DNA of 5,371 nt from Erysipelotrichia bacterium (GCA_009929095.1 SABF01000123.1:1-5371); one strand, 5' to 3'; counted from the stretch's first letter, positions 1 through 5,258 are shown. Notes: generated by a model not told the origin, from the sequence alone. Program-made: numbers and translations.

Positions 1-663
1 GGAATACATGCACAGCTAGTCTGCCTGAAGGACCATTCTGCTGCTGCATCGATAGAAATAGAAGCAGATCCATTTGACTGGTATCAGAATGATGGCTGGG
101 ACATTTATCAGATCCATTTTCTTGGTACAGGTATTGTTCTGAAACCAGGCCGGATCTATGCAGCAGTCTTTCAGCTTTATAACGGGAATACTTTGATTGC
201 ATCTCATGAAGATCTAAATGATCCAATGGAACGTATTGTGACAGATGCAGAGATCGTATCAGTAGAATTTCACAAGCAGGAAACAGGCGGCAGCGAAGAA
301 CTGTTCGGTGCAGGGATGAAACTGGTACAGGGAAGTGACGGCAATGGTGCTGTTCTGCAGGAGTGGATTTCAGAAAGCACTCCGAAAGTATTTATCCTGG
401 AACCGGGCATCTATACATTGATAGAAACTTCTGCACCTTCAGGCTATCTTCTTTCAGATCCGATTGTTTTCAGAATTACTGATGAACTGAACGCTGAAGT
501 TAAAATTTCAGGAGAATGGATACGCCAGGATTCTCTTGCCATAATTATGAAGGATCAGAAGATGCCGAAAACCCCAACACCAGAAACATCTCCAAGCCCT
601 GCGCCAAAGCCGGAGAAACCGGTGAACTATGTAGTTCCCAGCACCGGAGTCAAGGGCAGATGA
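1..663 (+). CDS. C-terminal part of a VaFE/SpaA-type surface protein (5' end outside window)
   Basis: The frame is open from base 1, so the start lies upstream; 220 residues are visible. Residues about 15-85 resemble the end of a VaFE-type domain: GTGIVLKPG, then YAAVFQLY (54-60) and IASHEDLND (66-74), which match the usual VVVFE-LY and IA-HED-D pattern, except that the Glu of VFE is Gln (Q58). Residues about 86-187 form a SpaA/Cna-B-like domain: strand-A lysine in FHKQE (K92), FGAGMKLV (102-109), the E-box ETSAPSGY (142-149), and a final strand IIMKD (181-185). K92, E142 and D185 sit where an internal isopeptide bond would form, here Lys-Asp and not the common Lys-Asn. A Pro/Thr/Lys linker (188-208) leads to VPSTG (212-216), a sortase-like motif. 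The protein stops four residues later with no hydrophobic segment or typical charged tail. The role is inferred to be a cell-surface or secreted adhesin or pilin-like stalk protein. Confidence 0.88.
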   Translation, partial: GIHAQLVCLKDHSAAASIEIEADPFDWYQNDGWDIYQIHFLGTGIVLKPGRIYAAVFQLYNGNTLIASHEDLNDPMERIVTDAEIVSVEFHKQETGGSEELFGAGMKLVQGSDGNGAVLQEWISESTPKVFILEPGIYTLIETSAPSGYLLSDPIVFRITDELNAEVKISGEWIRQDSLAIIMKDQKMPKTPTPETSPSPAPKPEKPVNYVVPSTGVKGR

Positions 664-755
664 GTTTTGCCTAGTTATAAAACAGATGATTCGCGCAGAC
701 TGAATCGATCTGTCAGGATCCGTGATTTAGATATAAAGAAAGGAGAGACAGACTT

Positions 756-971
756 ATGGCGCACATATCAGTACTGGAAATGATAGTATTGACGGCAGAA
801 CAGACAGTGAAATATCATCATTCATTCCGAGAGTCGCTGCAGGCAGCGAATATGCTTAGAAATGCTGTAAACAAATCAGAGGCAGATCCGGCATATGCGA
901 AAGAAGCAGAAAGAAGCTTCGCAGAAATGCTGAATAGCAGTTCTTGGGAAGAAAGCAGATCGCTGAAATAA
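756..971 (+). CDS. Small helical hypothetical protein (71 aa)
   Basis: I do not recognise this protein. The ATG at 756 is preceded by AGGAG at 741-745 with 10 nt spacing, which supports translation. The 71 residues contain no signal peptide, no long hydrophobic segment and no cysteine. The sequence looks helical almost throughout, with a hydrophobic N-terminal stretch (VLEMIVL, 6-12), a central SFRESLQAANMLRNAVNK (23-40) and an acidic/Ala-rich helix around 42-59. It is probably cytoplasmic. It lies 92 nt after the surface-protein gene on the same strand, and I see no convincing terminator between them, so readthrough is possible. A long hairpin follows the stop codon. Residues 7-53 align without gaps to residues 10-56 of the small protein at 1352-1576, with 11 of 47 identical, so the two may be distant paralogues. 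The function is unknown. Confidence 0.62.
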   Translation: MAHISVLEMIVLTAEQTVKYHHSFRESLQAANMLRNAVNKSEADPAYAKEAERSFAEMLNSSSWEESRSLK

Positions 972-985
972 GCAGTATTGATTCA

Positions 986-1033
986 GCAGCAGATACGGAA
1001 ATTGAAGTATTCGGTTTCTTCAGTATCTGCTGC
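986..1033 (+). terminator. Long hairpin after small gene 1, possible terminator
   Basis: A perfect 11-bp stem, GCAGCAGATAC (986-996) with GTATCTGCTGC (1023-1033), encloses 26 nt that can itself form a TGAAG/CTTCA stem. It begins 14 nt after the stop codon of the 71-aa gene. The flank after the stem is ATTATTATG, AT-rich but not a T-run, so it could equally be a 3'-end stabilising structure or the site of a bound protein. Confidence 0.5.
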
Positions 1034-1246
1034 ATTATTATGATGAATTGGTCATGCGACCTTCGTAAAAGCTCGGTCTTTCTATATGCTGAAAGAATCT
1101 GAACTGACAAATTATACTGAAGTATGACTGCTTATTACTTTGATTAAGATGCAGTTATACTCTAGGCGATTGCGAATTTCCATGATACACTTCGTTTACA
1201 AGATCGATTCCCCCAAGAATTGGGCTTTGATCCAAAATGTTGGTTC

Positions 1247-1269
1247 TTCCTGAGAGGCAAACTCAGGGA
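1247..1269 (+). other. Stem-loop upstream of small gene 2
   Basis: TTCCTGAG (1247-1254) pairs with CTCAGGGA (1262-1269), including one G-T wobble, around a 7-nt AGGCAAA loop. It follows another small hairpin at 1212-1224. The pair lies 83-140 nt upstream of the chosen start of the 74-aa gene and could be leader RNA structure. I do not recognise a known riboswitch class in it. Confidence 0.3.
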
Positions 1270-1333
1270 GAATCTTTTATAAAATATGCAGTTGGTATGG
1301 GGGATGGATACTCAAATGCGTATAACCTGTATG

Positions 1334-1341
1334 AAGGAGGA
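1334..1341 (+). promoter_or_regulatory. Ribosome binding site deciding the start of small gene 2
   Basis: AAGGAGGA lies 10 nt upstream of the ATG at 1352. The frame is open further up to an ATG at 1286, but that one only has GGGAGA at 14 nt distance, and the longer N-terminus would run through this strong site. The start at 1352 is therefore preferred. Confidence 0.75.
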
Positions 1342-1351
1342 AGTAATTATC

Positions 1352-1576
1352 ATGACTGGAATTCGTCGTATTACTTTGATTGAAGCATTTTCAAAAGCGG
1401 CAGAGGTATCAAAAAATGGATTTGCATCATTTCCTGCAGCATTGAAACGGTCCTTTGCTGTCAGGGATGCCATCAATAAGATGGCAAAAGCCGGGCGTAC
1501 ACAGGAGGATGTTGATCGAATTATTGATAAAGTGAAACAGGAGTATCTGGATGATTACAGGAGCAGAGAATTATAA
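1352..1576 (+). CDS. Small helical basic hypothetical protein (74 aa)
   Basis: I do not recognise this protein. The start at ATG 1352 is set by a strong AAGGAGGA site; an upstream in-frame ATG at 1286 would add 22 residues but is less well supported. The 74 residues lack a signal peptide, membrane segment and cysteine. The predicted layout is helix (9-22), a short FASF turn (24-27), a long helix (28-46), a turn AGRT (47-50) and a charged helix (51-73) starting with an N-cap-like TQEDVDRIIDKV and ending YLDDYRSREL. A three-helix bundle or a dimerising helical adaptor is plausible, but that is inference. Residues 10-56 align without gaps with the upstream 71-aa protein; the best block is FPAALKRSFAVRDAINK against FRESLQAANMLRNAVNK. 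A complex hairpin follows the stop. The function is unknown. Confidence 0.72.
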   Translation: MTGIRRITLIEAFSKAAEVSKNGFASFPAALKRSFAVRDAINKMAKAGRTQEDVDRIIDKVKQEYLDDYRSREL

Positions 1577-2269
1577 GAACCGGATATTATTTACTTAGAT
1601 GCAATGCCAGGGATATCAAAAGATCTGTCTGATATCCTTGAGTATTGAATAATTGCATTGATCATGGATATGAGCCAACGTAATATGAACAATGCTATCT
1701 GATGTATCAAATCATCATTGATATGGCAGAAGCCAACTGCGGATTCATAACGTGTAAAGAAGGACGTGGAAGAAAGAAGAAAAGCCAAAGCGCAGTCATA
1801 TGACACTTAATACAGGATCATGCTGTTTCGCCAATCCAAGGATCGCTTTATAAAGATAGAGTTCCCAGTGAACTTGCATGGACAGATAAAAAATAGTAAC
1901 AGCAGGCAGAAATTCAGCAGGAGTGAAGACTGCAGTCACTGCTGCAAACAGCATTTGCTAAACAGATCTGTGGGAAAAGGGAACTGCTTTACAGACTATG
2001 ATCGATCATCACAGGGCATTAAGAAACATGTGGAAGTTATATTTTCATCATTGGTTAGTTTAATGCTGCGCTTGTTGCGATTTTACATCTGTTCAGAAAA
2101 TGGTCAAAGAGATGAGTGTGTTCAAGAATCAATGAGACAAATCGTGCTTTGAAATTGTTCAAGAGACAAGCATAGATGATGATGCACACAGACTTGGAAC
2201 TGCTTGGACAGCAGCAGAAGGATGCTATAGTTCTGCCTGCATCTGCTGTTTGTGCATATTACGCAATAC
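1577..2269. other. About 700-base region without a supported gene, possibly decayed coding sequence
   Basis: No reading frame here has both a ribosome binding site and a natural-looking product. The longest + strand frame (1820-2152, 110 aa) has an AGGA only 2 nt before its ATG and an odd Cys/His/Ser/Arg-rich composition, so I do not call it. Protein-like fragments appear in different frames broken by stops: DAMPGISKDLSDILEY just after the second small gene and in its frame, KTAVTAANSIC near 1920-1955, a hydrophobic then basic FNAALVAILHLFRKWSKR near 2060-2112, and INETNRALKLFKRQA near 2130-2175. These could be remnants of one or more frameshifted genes, including a membrane-segment protein, or chance. 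GACTGCAGTC (1928-1937) is a 10-bp palindrome. Confidence 0.4.
1598..1663 (+). terminator. Complex hairpin after small gene 2, possible terminator or 3' structure
   Basis: The core is an 11-bp stem, CAGGGATATCA (1608-1618) with TGATATCCTTG (1630-1640), with one G-T wobble and an 11-nt loop. An outer stem can form between GATGCAATGC (1598-1607) and GCATTGATC (1655-1663) with one bulged base. It starts about 20 nt after the stop codon of the 74-aa gene. There is no T-run, so termination is only one possibility. Confidence 0.45.
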
Positions 2270-2298
2270 AAAAAACCACCTTTCATTCAGGTGGTTTT
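2270..2298 (-). terminator. Rho-independent terminator of the SDR-trxA-trxB operon
   Basis: Read on the - strand, AAAACCACC (2298-2290) pairs with GGTGGTTTT (2280-2272) around a 9-nt loop. Six T residues run out of the base of the stem (2275-2270), so the T-tract overlaps the A/T part of the stem. It begins two bases after the trxB stop codon. On the + strand the same hairpin is followed by a shorter T-run, so it may also stop transcripts coming from the left. Confidence 0.9.
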
Positions 2299-2300
2299 GA

Positions 2301-3224
2301 TTATGATAATGAATTGAGATACTCAAGAATAAAGTGTGAGGTAACTGCACCGTCAGCAGCGGCTGTAACGATCTGACGCATAGGTTTGGTTCTGATATCA
2401 CCTGCCGCAAATACTCCCGGGATAGAGGTGCGCGTTGTTTCATCTGCTTTGATATAGCCGTGATCGTCCAGCTCCAGTTGTCCTTTAACAAGAGCAGTGT
2501 TTGGATCTCGGCCAATTGCAACAAACAGTCCTTCCACATTAAGAATGGAGTGCTCGTTTGTAATCTTGTTTGTTAGTGCAAGACCGGTCAGTTTCTGATC
2601 GGCGATAAGTTCATCAATCAGAGTATTCCATACAAACTCAATATTGTCTGTATTCTTTAGCGGATCCAGATATACTTTATCCGCACGCAGGGAATCTCTG
2701 CGATGGATCAGATAGACCTTGCTGCATACTGCAGAGAGAGTTTTAGCTTCTTCGGCAGCGGAGTTGCCGCCGCCTGCTACTGCTACAGCTTTGCCCTTAT
2801 AGAACATGCCGTCGCAGGTTGCGCAGTATGCGACGCCTTTTCCTGTCAGTTCGGTTTCTTTTGGAAGACCAATCTTCCTGGGAGCTGCACCTAATGCGAG
2901 TACAACAGCCTTTGCTTTGATCTCATCTTTTGAAGTCAGTATTCTTTTTGGATTCTCATTGAGAAATACCTGCTTCACTTCAGAAAATCTGCTTTCGACT
3001 CCGAACTTCTCGGCTCCTTTCTGCATCTTTTCGCCAAGTTCAAACCCGTCAATACCATCATTGAATCCGGGATAATTCTCTACCGTTGTGGTTGTTGCCA
3101 TCTGTCCGCCTGCACCAAGCATTTCCAGAACAAGAACGGAAAGTCCTGATCGTGCATTGTACATAGCAGCAGAATAGCCTGCAGGTCCGCCGCCGATGAT
3201 TACAACGTCATATTCATTTTTCAT
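2301..3224 (-). CDS. trxB: Thioredoxin-disulfide reductase (TrxB)
   Basis: FAD flavoenzyme that moves electrons from NADPH to oxidised thioredoxin in the cytoplasm. The 307 residues are the normal length for low-molecular-weight bacterial TrxB. Visible motifs are the N-terminal FAD-binding GGGPAG (11-16), the redox-active CATC (134-137), the nucleotide-binding GGGNSAAEEA (151-160), the HRR (174-176) followed by R180 that is typical of NADPH 2'-phosphate recognition, and the C-terminal FAD-contacting FAAGDI (272-277). The start at 3224 is preceded by AAAGAGG (3237-3231) with 6 nt spacing; the frame stays open 14 codons upstream but overlaps the end of trxA and gives no family-like sequence. 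It is the last gene of the operon, 14 nt after trxA and directly before the terminator, so TrxA is its natural substrate. Nothing is missing from the active site. Confidence 0.97.
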   Translation of the reverse strand: MKNEYDVVIIGGGPAGYSAAMYNARSGLSVLVLEMLGAGGQMATTTTVENYPGFNDGIDGFELGEKMQKGAEKFGVESRFSEVKQVFLNENPKRILTSKDEIKAKAVVLALGAAPRKIGLPKETELTGKGVAYCATCDGMFYKGKAVAVAGGGNSAAEEAKTLSAVCSKVYLIHRRDSLRADKVYLDPLKNTDNIEFVWNTLIDELIADQKLTGLALTNKITNEHSILNVEGLFVAIGRDPNTALVKGQLELDDHGYIKADETTRTSIPGVFAAGDIRTKPMRQIVTAAADGAVTSHFILEYLNSLS

Positions 3225-3238
3225 GGAATACCTCTTTT

Positions 3239-3562
3239 CTAGATTGCCTGATTTGATTTCAGCCATTCTTCCAGCTGATCCTGAGAACTGGGAGCGACGA
3301 GCTTCTCGCCGTGTTTTCCATTCCGGTACACATACAGGGTTGGAATTGTTGAATCATCAAGACTGTCTGCCAGTTCCGGCTGCTCGTCAATATTAATCTT
3401 GCCAATGATCAGTTTCTCGCCATACTGAGCATCCACCCTATCAAGTACCGGTGAGAGTCGACGGCAGTAAGCGCACCATGGAGCCCATAACTCCACAACT
3501 GCGGGAATTGCAGCATTTTCGATTTCTTCATGGAAGTTCTCTTTTGTTATGACCTTAATCAT
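3239..3562 (-). CDS. trxA: Thioredoxin with atypical CAYC active site
   Basis: Small dithiol-disulfide oxidoreductase of the thioredoxin fold, cytoplasmic, 107 residues as is usual for TrxA. The active-site segment is ELWAPWCAYC (24-33), with catalytic cysteines C30 and C33. The two residues between them are Ala-Tyr and not the Gly-Pro of classical thioredoxins, and the buried Asp before the active site is replaced by Glu (E24). The cis-proline loop is present as STIPTLYVY (P74), and KINIDEQPELA (55-65) matches the family. The start at 3562 has AGGAGG (3576-3571) with 8 nt spacing. The gene lies 16 nt after the SDR gene and 14 nt before trxB, so it is very likely co-transcribed and reduced by TrxB. 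The Cys-x-x-Cys dipeptide is known to tune redox potential in this family, so a more oxidising or specialised thioredoxin is a reasonable inference. A general thioredoxin encoded elsewhere in the genome is possible. Confidence 0.95.
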   Translation of the reverse strand: MIKVITKENFHEEIENAAIPAVVELWAPWCAYCRRLSPVLDRVDAQYGEKLIIGKINIDEQPELADSLDDSTIPTLYVYRNGKHGEKLVAPSSQDQLEEWLKSNQAI

Positions 3563-3578
3563 TTCTGTATCCTCCTGT

Positions 3579-4325
3579 TTACATTACGATTCCGCCATCA
3601 ACATGGACAATGGTTCCGGTTGTAAAGCTTGCCTCATCGGATGCCAGATAAACATATGCTCCTGCCAGTTCGGAAGGATCTGCAATCCTCTGCATAGGTG
3701 TGACTTTCTTCAGTCCTTCCAGCATCTGATCGTTTACAGAATTCTTCATCATGTCAGTTGCCACAACACCCGGCGCAACTGCATTGACACGGATTCCGTA
3801 CTGTCCCAATTCCTTGGCACATGATTTTGTCAGACCGTTGATTCCGAATTTGGATGAAGAATATGCTGACTGCATTCTGCCGCCGTAAGTTCCAACCATT
3901 GAGCTTGTGTTGATGATGCTGCCGCCATGTTCCTTCATGATCTTTGATACTTCACGGATGAACTTGAATGGTCCGGCAAGATTGATCCGTATTACACTGT
4001 CAAAGTCTTCATCACTCATCTCAAAGATCTGCTTTGCACTGGTTACACCAGCATTGTTGACCAGAATATCAATGTATCCATACTTATCATTCACTTCCGA
4101 TACAAGATTTGCAATAGAAATGCTGTCAGTTACGTCAACTCCTGCCGGCATTATTTCAGCATTCGGATACTGCTCTTTTAATTTCCCGACTGCTTTTTCT
4201 GCAGACTCCTGCCGGCTTCCGCAAAGAACGACTTTCGCTCCTTCTTTGACAAACTGCTCCGCAATGGAATAACCGATGCCTCGTGATGCTCCGGTGACGA
4301 TTGCCACTTTATTTTCCAGTCTCAT
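3579..4325 (-). CDS. Short-chain dehydrogenase/reductase, FabG-like (3-oxoacyl-ACP reductase or hydroxysteroid dehydrogenase type)
   Basis: Classical SDR oxidoreductase of 248 residues, the usual length. It has the Rossmann glycine motif TGASRGIG (11-18), NNAG (90-93), N115, and the catalytic S142, Y155 and K159 (YSSSK). The C-terminal APGVVATDM and VDGG motifs are typical. R38 after the second strand (CGSR) favours NADPH over NADH by family knowledge. Automatic annotation would call it FabG, reducing 3-oxoacyl-ACP in fatty acid synthesis, but no acpP, fabD or fabF is adjacent. Stretches such as KLKEQYP, APGVV-TDM and the region after TPMQRI also recall bile-acid dehydrogenases of the BaiA type, as I remember them, so the substrate is open. 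The start is fixed by AAGGAGG (4336-4330) with 4 nt spacing. It is the first gene of the operon with trxA and trxB and has a good promoter plus an operator-like palindrome upstream. Confidence 0.93.
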   Translation of the reverse strand: MRLENKVAIVTGASRGIGYSIAEQFVKEGAKVVLCGSRQESAEKAVGKLKEQYPNAEIMPAGVDVTDSISIANLVSEVNDKYGYIDILVNNAGVTSAKQIFEMSDEDFDSVIRINLAGPFKFIREVSKIMKEHGGSIINTSSMVGTYGGRMQSAYSSSKFGINGLTKSCAKELGQYGIRVNAVAPGVVATDMMKNSVNDQMLEGLKKVTPMQRIADPSELAGAYVYLASDEASFTTGTIVHVDGGIVM

Positions 4326-4336
4326 AATTCCTCCTT

Positions 4337-4359
4337 AATGTAATCGGTTAGGTTACATT
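4337..4359 (-). promoter_or_regulatory. Operator-like inverted repeat in the SDR-trxA-trxB leader
   Basis: AATGTAA (4337-4343) and TTACATT (4353-4359) form a perfect 7+7 bp palindrome with a 9-bp centre. It begins a few bases after the predicted transcription start and abuts the ribosome binding site. Half-site centres about 16 bp apart suit a dimeric helix-turn-helix repressor that blocks elongation; the alternative is an RNA hairpin next to the ribosome binding site. It does not match the FapR or FabT boxes I know, and no regulator gene is in the window. Confidence 0.55.
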
Positions 4360-4368
4360 TATGCATGA

Positions 4369-4397
4369 ATCATACGAATGAAACACAATTCCGTCAA
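4369..4397 (-). promoter_or_regulatory. Sigma-A type promoter of the SDR-trxA-trxB operon
   Basis: On the - strand TTGACG (4397-4392) and TATGAT (4374-4369) are separated by exactly 17 bp, each matching the consensus at five of six positions. The predicted start of transcription is near 4362, giving a leader of about 36 nt that contains the palindrome and the ribosome binding site. Confidence 0.8.
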
Positions 4398-4670
4398 TTA
4401 ACATGCTCAGATGAATCGAATCACTGACATAGTTCCCGTGTATCATTCCTATCAATCGGTGCAGTGATGCCAGTATAAGATACTCGCAGCTGAATGGTTG
4501 GGATGGTGTCTCAGTATCTTCATTTGGATTTTTGGCTGATAAGACTTGAACTGTCATTATCAGTTCTCTGCTTTCAGTAAATCAGAGGATATAGATCAGA
4601 TGCTTTGGCTATTTCACCGGAAGGTATAAAAGGGATAATTATGAACTGAAGACAGCCTCAGGTAACTGAA

Positions 4671-4709
4671 AGGAAGACATGCACATTGCAATAATGTGAA
4701 TATCTTCCT
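4671..4709 (-). terminator. Hairpin after ppa, probable terminator
   Basis: AGGAAGACATGCACATT (4671-4687) pairs with AATGTGAATATCTTCCT (4693-4709) apart from two mismatches, around a 5-nt loop. It starts 11 nt after the ppa stop codon. On the - strand the stem is followed by TTCAGTT, only weakly T-rich, so its efficiency is uncertain, but the position and long stem fit a terminator separating ppa from the SDR operon. Confidence 0.65.
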
Positions 4710-4720
4710 GCTTTGCTTAT

Positions 4721-5206
4721 TCAGCGATATGCCTTAATGCATTCGTCTACGAGCTTTAGTGCGTCTTCTTTTCCGCAGTAGTCTCCTACCGTTACCTCAA
4801 CACCTTGAAGAGACTTGTAGTTCTCAAAGAAGTTCTTAATTTCCTTCAGCGTGAACGGAGATATATCGGCAATATCTGTGATCTCATCATAGCGGGGATC
4901 TACATCTACTACAGAGATCAGTTTATAGTCAAGCTTGCCTCCGTCTGTCATCTTCAGATATCCGACAACCCTTGCCGGGATGATGCATCCAGGATAAGTG
5001 GGCTCTGTTGCAAGAATCAGAATATCCAGGGGGTCTCCATCCGGAGCAAGAGTGTTCTGGATTGTGCCGTACTCTGTTGGATAGCCCATAGCGGAATGAA
5101 GTACTCTGTCCAGTTTTATCTTACCTGTCTTTTTGTCGATTTCGTATTTGTTTCTGGAGCGAAAAGGAATCTCCACGGTTGCTTCTACAACACCAGTATT
5201 TTTCAT
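4721..5206 (-). CDS. ppa: Inorganic pyrophosphatase, family I (soluble)
   Basis: Mg2+-dependent cytoplasmic enzyme that hydrolyses pyrophosphate to two phosphates, pulling nucleic acid, aminoacyl-tRNA and other syntheses forward. The 161 residues are slightly short of the roughly 175 of E. coli Ppa but complete. By alignment with E. coli the catalytic set is present: E12, K20, E22, R34, Y46, the signature DGDPLD (56-61) with its metal-binding aspartates, D88, D93 and K95 in MTDGGKLDYK, and Y130-K131 in FENYK. The start at ATG 5206 has AGGGAGA (5222-5216) with 9 nt spacing; a TTG at 5230 would add eight residues but would put this site inside the coding region. The gene is transcribed separately from the SDR operon: a hairpin follows its stop and the next promoter lies about 320 bases on. 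Family II (DHH-type) pyrophosphatases are excluded by the sequence. Confidence 0.97.
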   Translation of the reverse strand: MKNTGVVEATVEIPFRSRNKYEIDKKTGKIKLDRVLHSAMGYPTEYGTIQNTLAPDGDPLDILILATEPTYPGCIIPARVVGYLKMTDGGKLDYKLISVVDVDPRYDEITDIADISPFTLKEIKNFFENYKSLQGVEVTVGDYCGKEDALKLVDECIKAYR

Positions 5207-5215
5207 GATATCAAA

Positions 5216-5222
5216 TCTCCCT
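5216..5222 (-). promoter_or_regulatory. Ribosome binding site deciding the ppa start
   Basis: AGGGAGA read on the - strand lies 9 nt before ATG 5206. It favours this start over the in-frame TTG at 5230, which has no comparable site upstream. Confidence 0.75.
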
Positions 5223-5228
5223 GCATTC

Positions 5229-5258
5229 AATATACTGCACCAGTATCAATCCTCACAA
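5229..5258 (-). promoter_or_regulatory. Candidate ppa promoter
   Basis: TTGTGA (5258-5253) and TATATT (5234-5229) are separated by 18 bp, matching the consensus at four and five of six positions. The start of transcription would fall near 5222, leaving a leader of only about 16 nt that begins at the ribosome binding site. That is tight, so a promoter further upstream is possible. Confidence 0.35.

Larger units (their letters stand above)
972..1351. other. Intergenic stretch between the two small genes
   Basis: I find no gene that I can support in these 380 bases. The stretch holds a large hairpin just after the first small gene (986-1033), a short hairpin with arms CCCAA/TTGGG and a GAA loop (1212-1224), and a second hairpin TTCCTGAG/CTCAGGGA (1247-1269). 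Upstream of the second small gene I found no sigma-A promoter pair with acceptable spacing; TATAAA at 1278-1283 has no matching -35. The 13-mer TATTACTTTGATT occurs at about 1135-1147 and again inside the second small gene at about 1370-1382. Confidence 0.55.
4326..4720. other. Regulatory intergenic region between ppa and the SDR operon
   Basis: This stretch holds the SDR operon promoter and palindrome near its left end and the ppa terminator-like hairpin near its right end. In between are an 8-bp inverted repeat AAGATACT/AGTATCTT (4477-4484 and 4513-4520, 28 nt apart) and a short GAACTG/CAGTTC hairpin (4548-4553 and 4561-4566). A 69-codon - strand frame (4557-4348) has no ribosome binding site and runs through the promoter, so I do not call it a gene. 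Confidence 0.6.

Noticed and set aside
856..1110. - strand frame of 84 codons antisense to the first small gene
   Set aside because: It overlaps the better supported + strand gene and its hairpin, and has no ribosome binding site that I can see.
1200..1270. Possible riboswitch upstream of the second small gene
   Set aside because: Two small hairpins are present, but I see no conserved core of any riboswitch class I know.
1286..1351. Longer N-terminus for the 74-aa protein from ATG 1286
   Set aside because: The strong AAGGAGGA site at 1334-1341 fits the ATG at 1352, and the extra residues show no family-like features.
1591..1806. - strand frame of 71 codons with a hydrophobic stretch
   Set aside because: It would start with GTG without a ribosome binding site and runs through the hairpin after the second small gene.
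1820..2152. Open + strand frame of 110 codons
   Set aside because: AGGA lies only 2 nt from the ATG, the composition is odd (Cys, His, Ser, Arg rich), and there is no recognisable domain; it may overlap decayed sequence.
2176..2376. + strand frame of 66 codons starting MMMHTD
   Set aside because: It crosses the trxB terminator and the trxB 3' end, and lacks a good ribosome binding site.
4348..4557. - strand frame of 69 codons between ppa and the SDR gene
   Set aside because: No ribosome binding site, and its 3' half covers the SDR operon promoter and palindrome.
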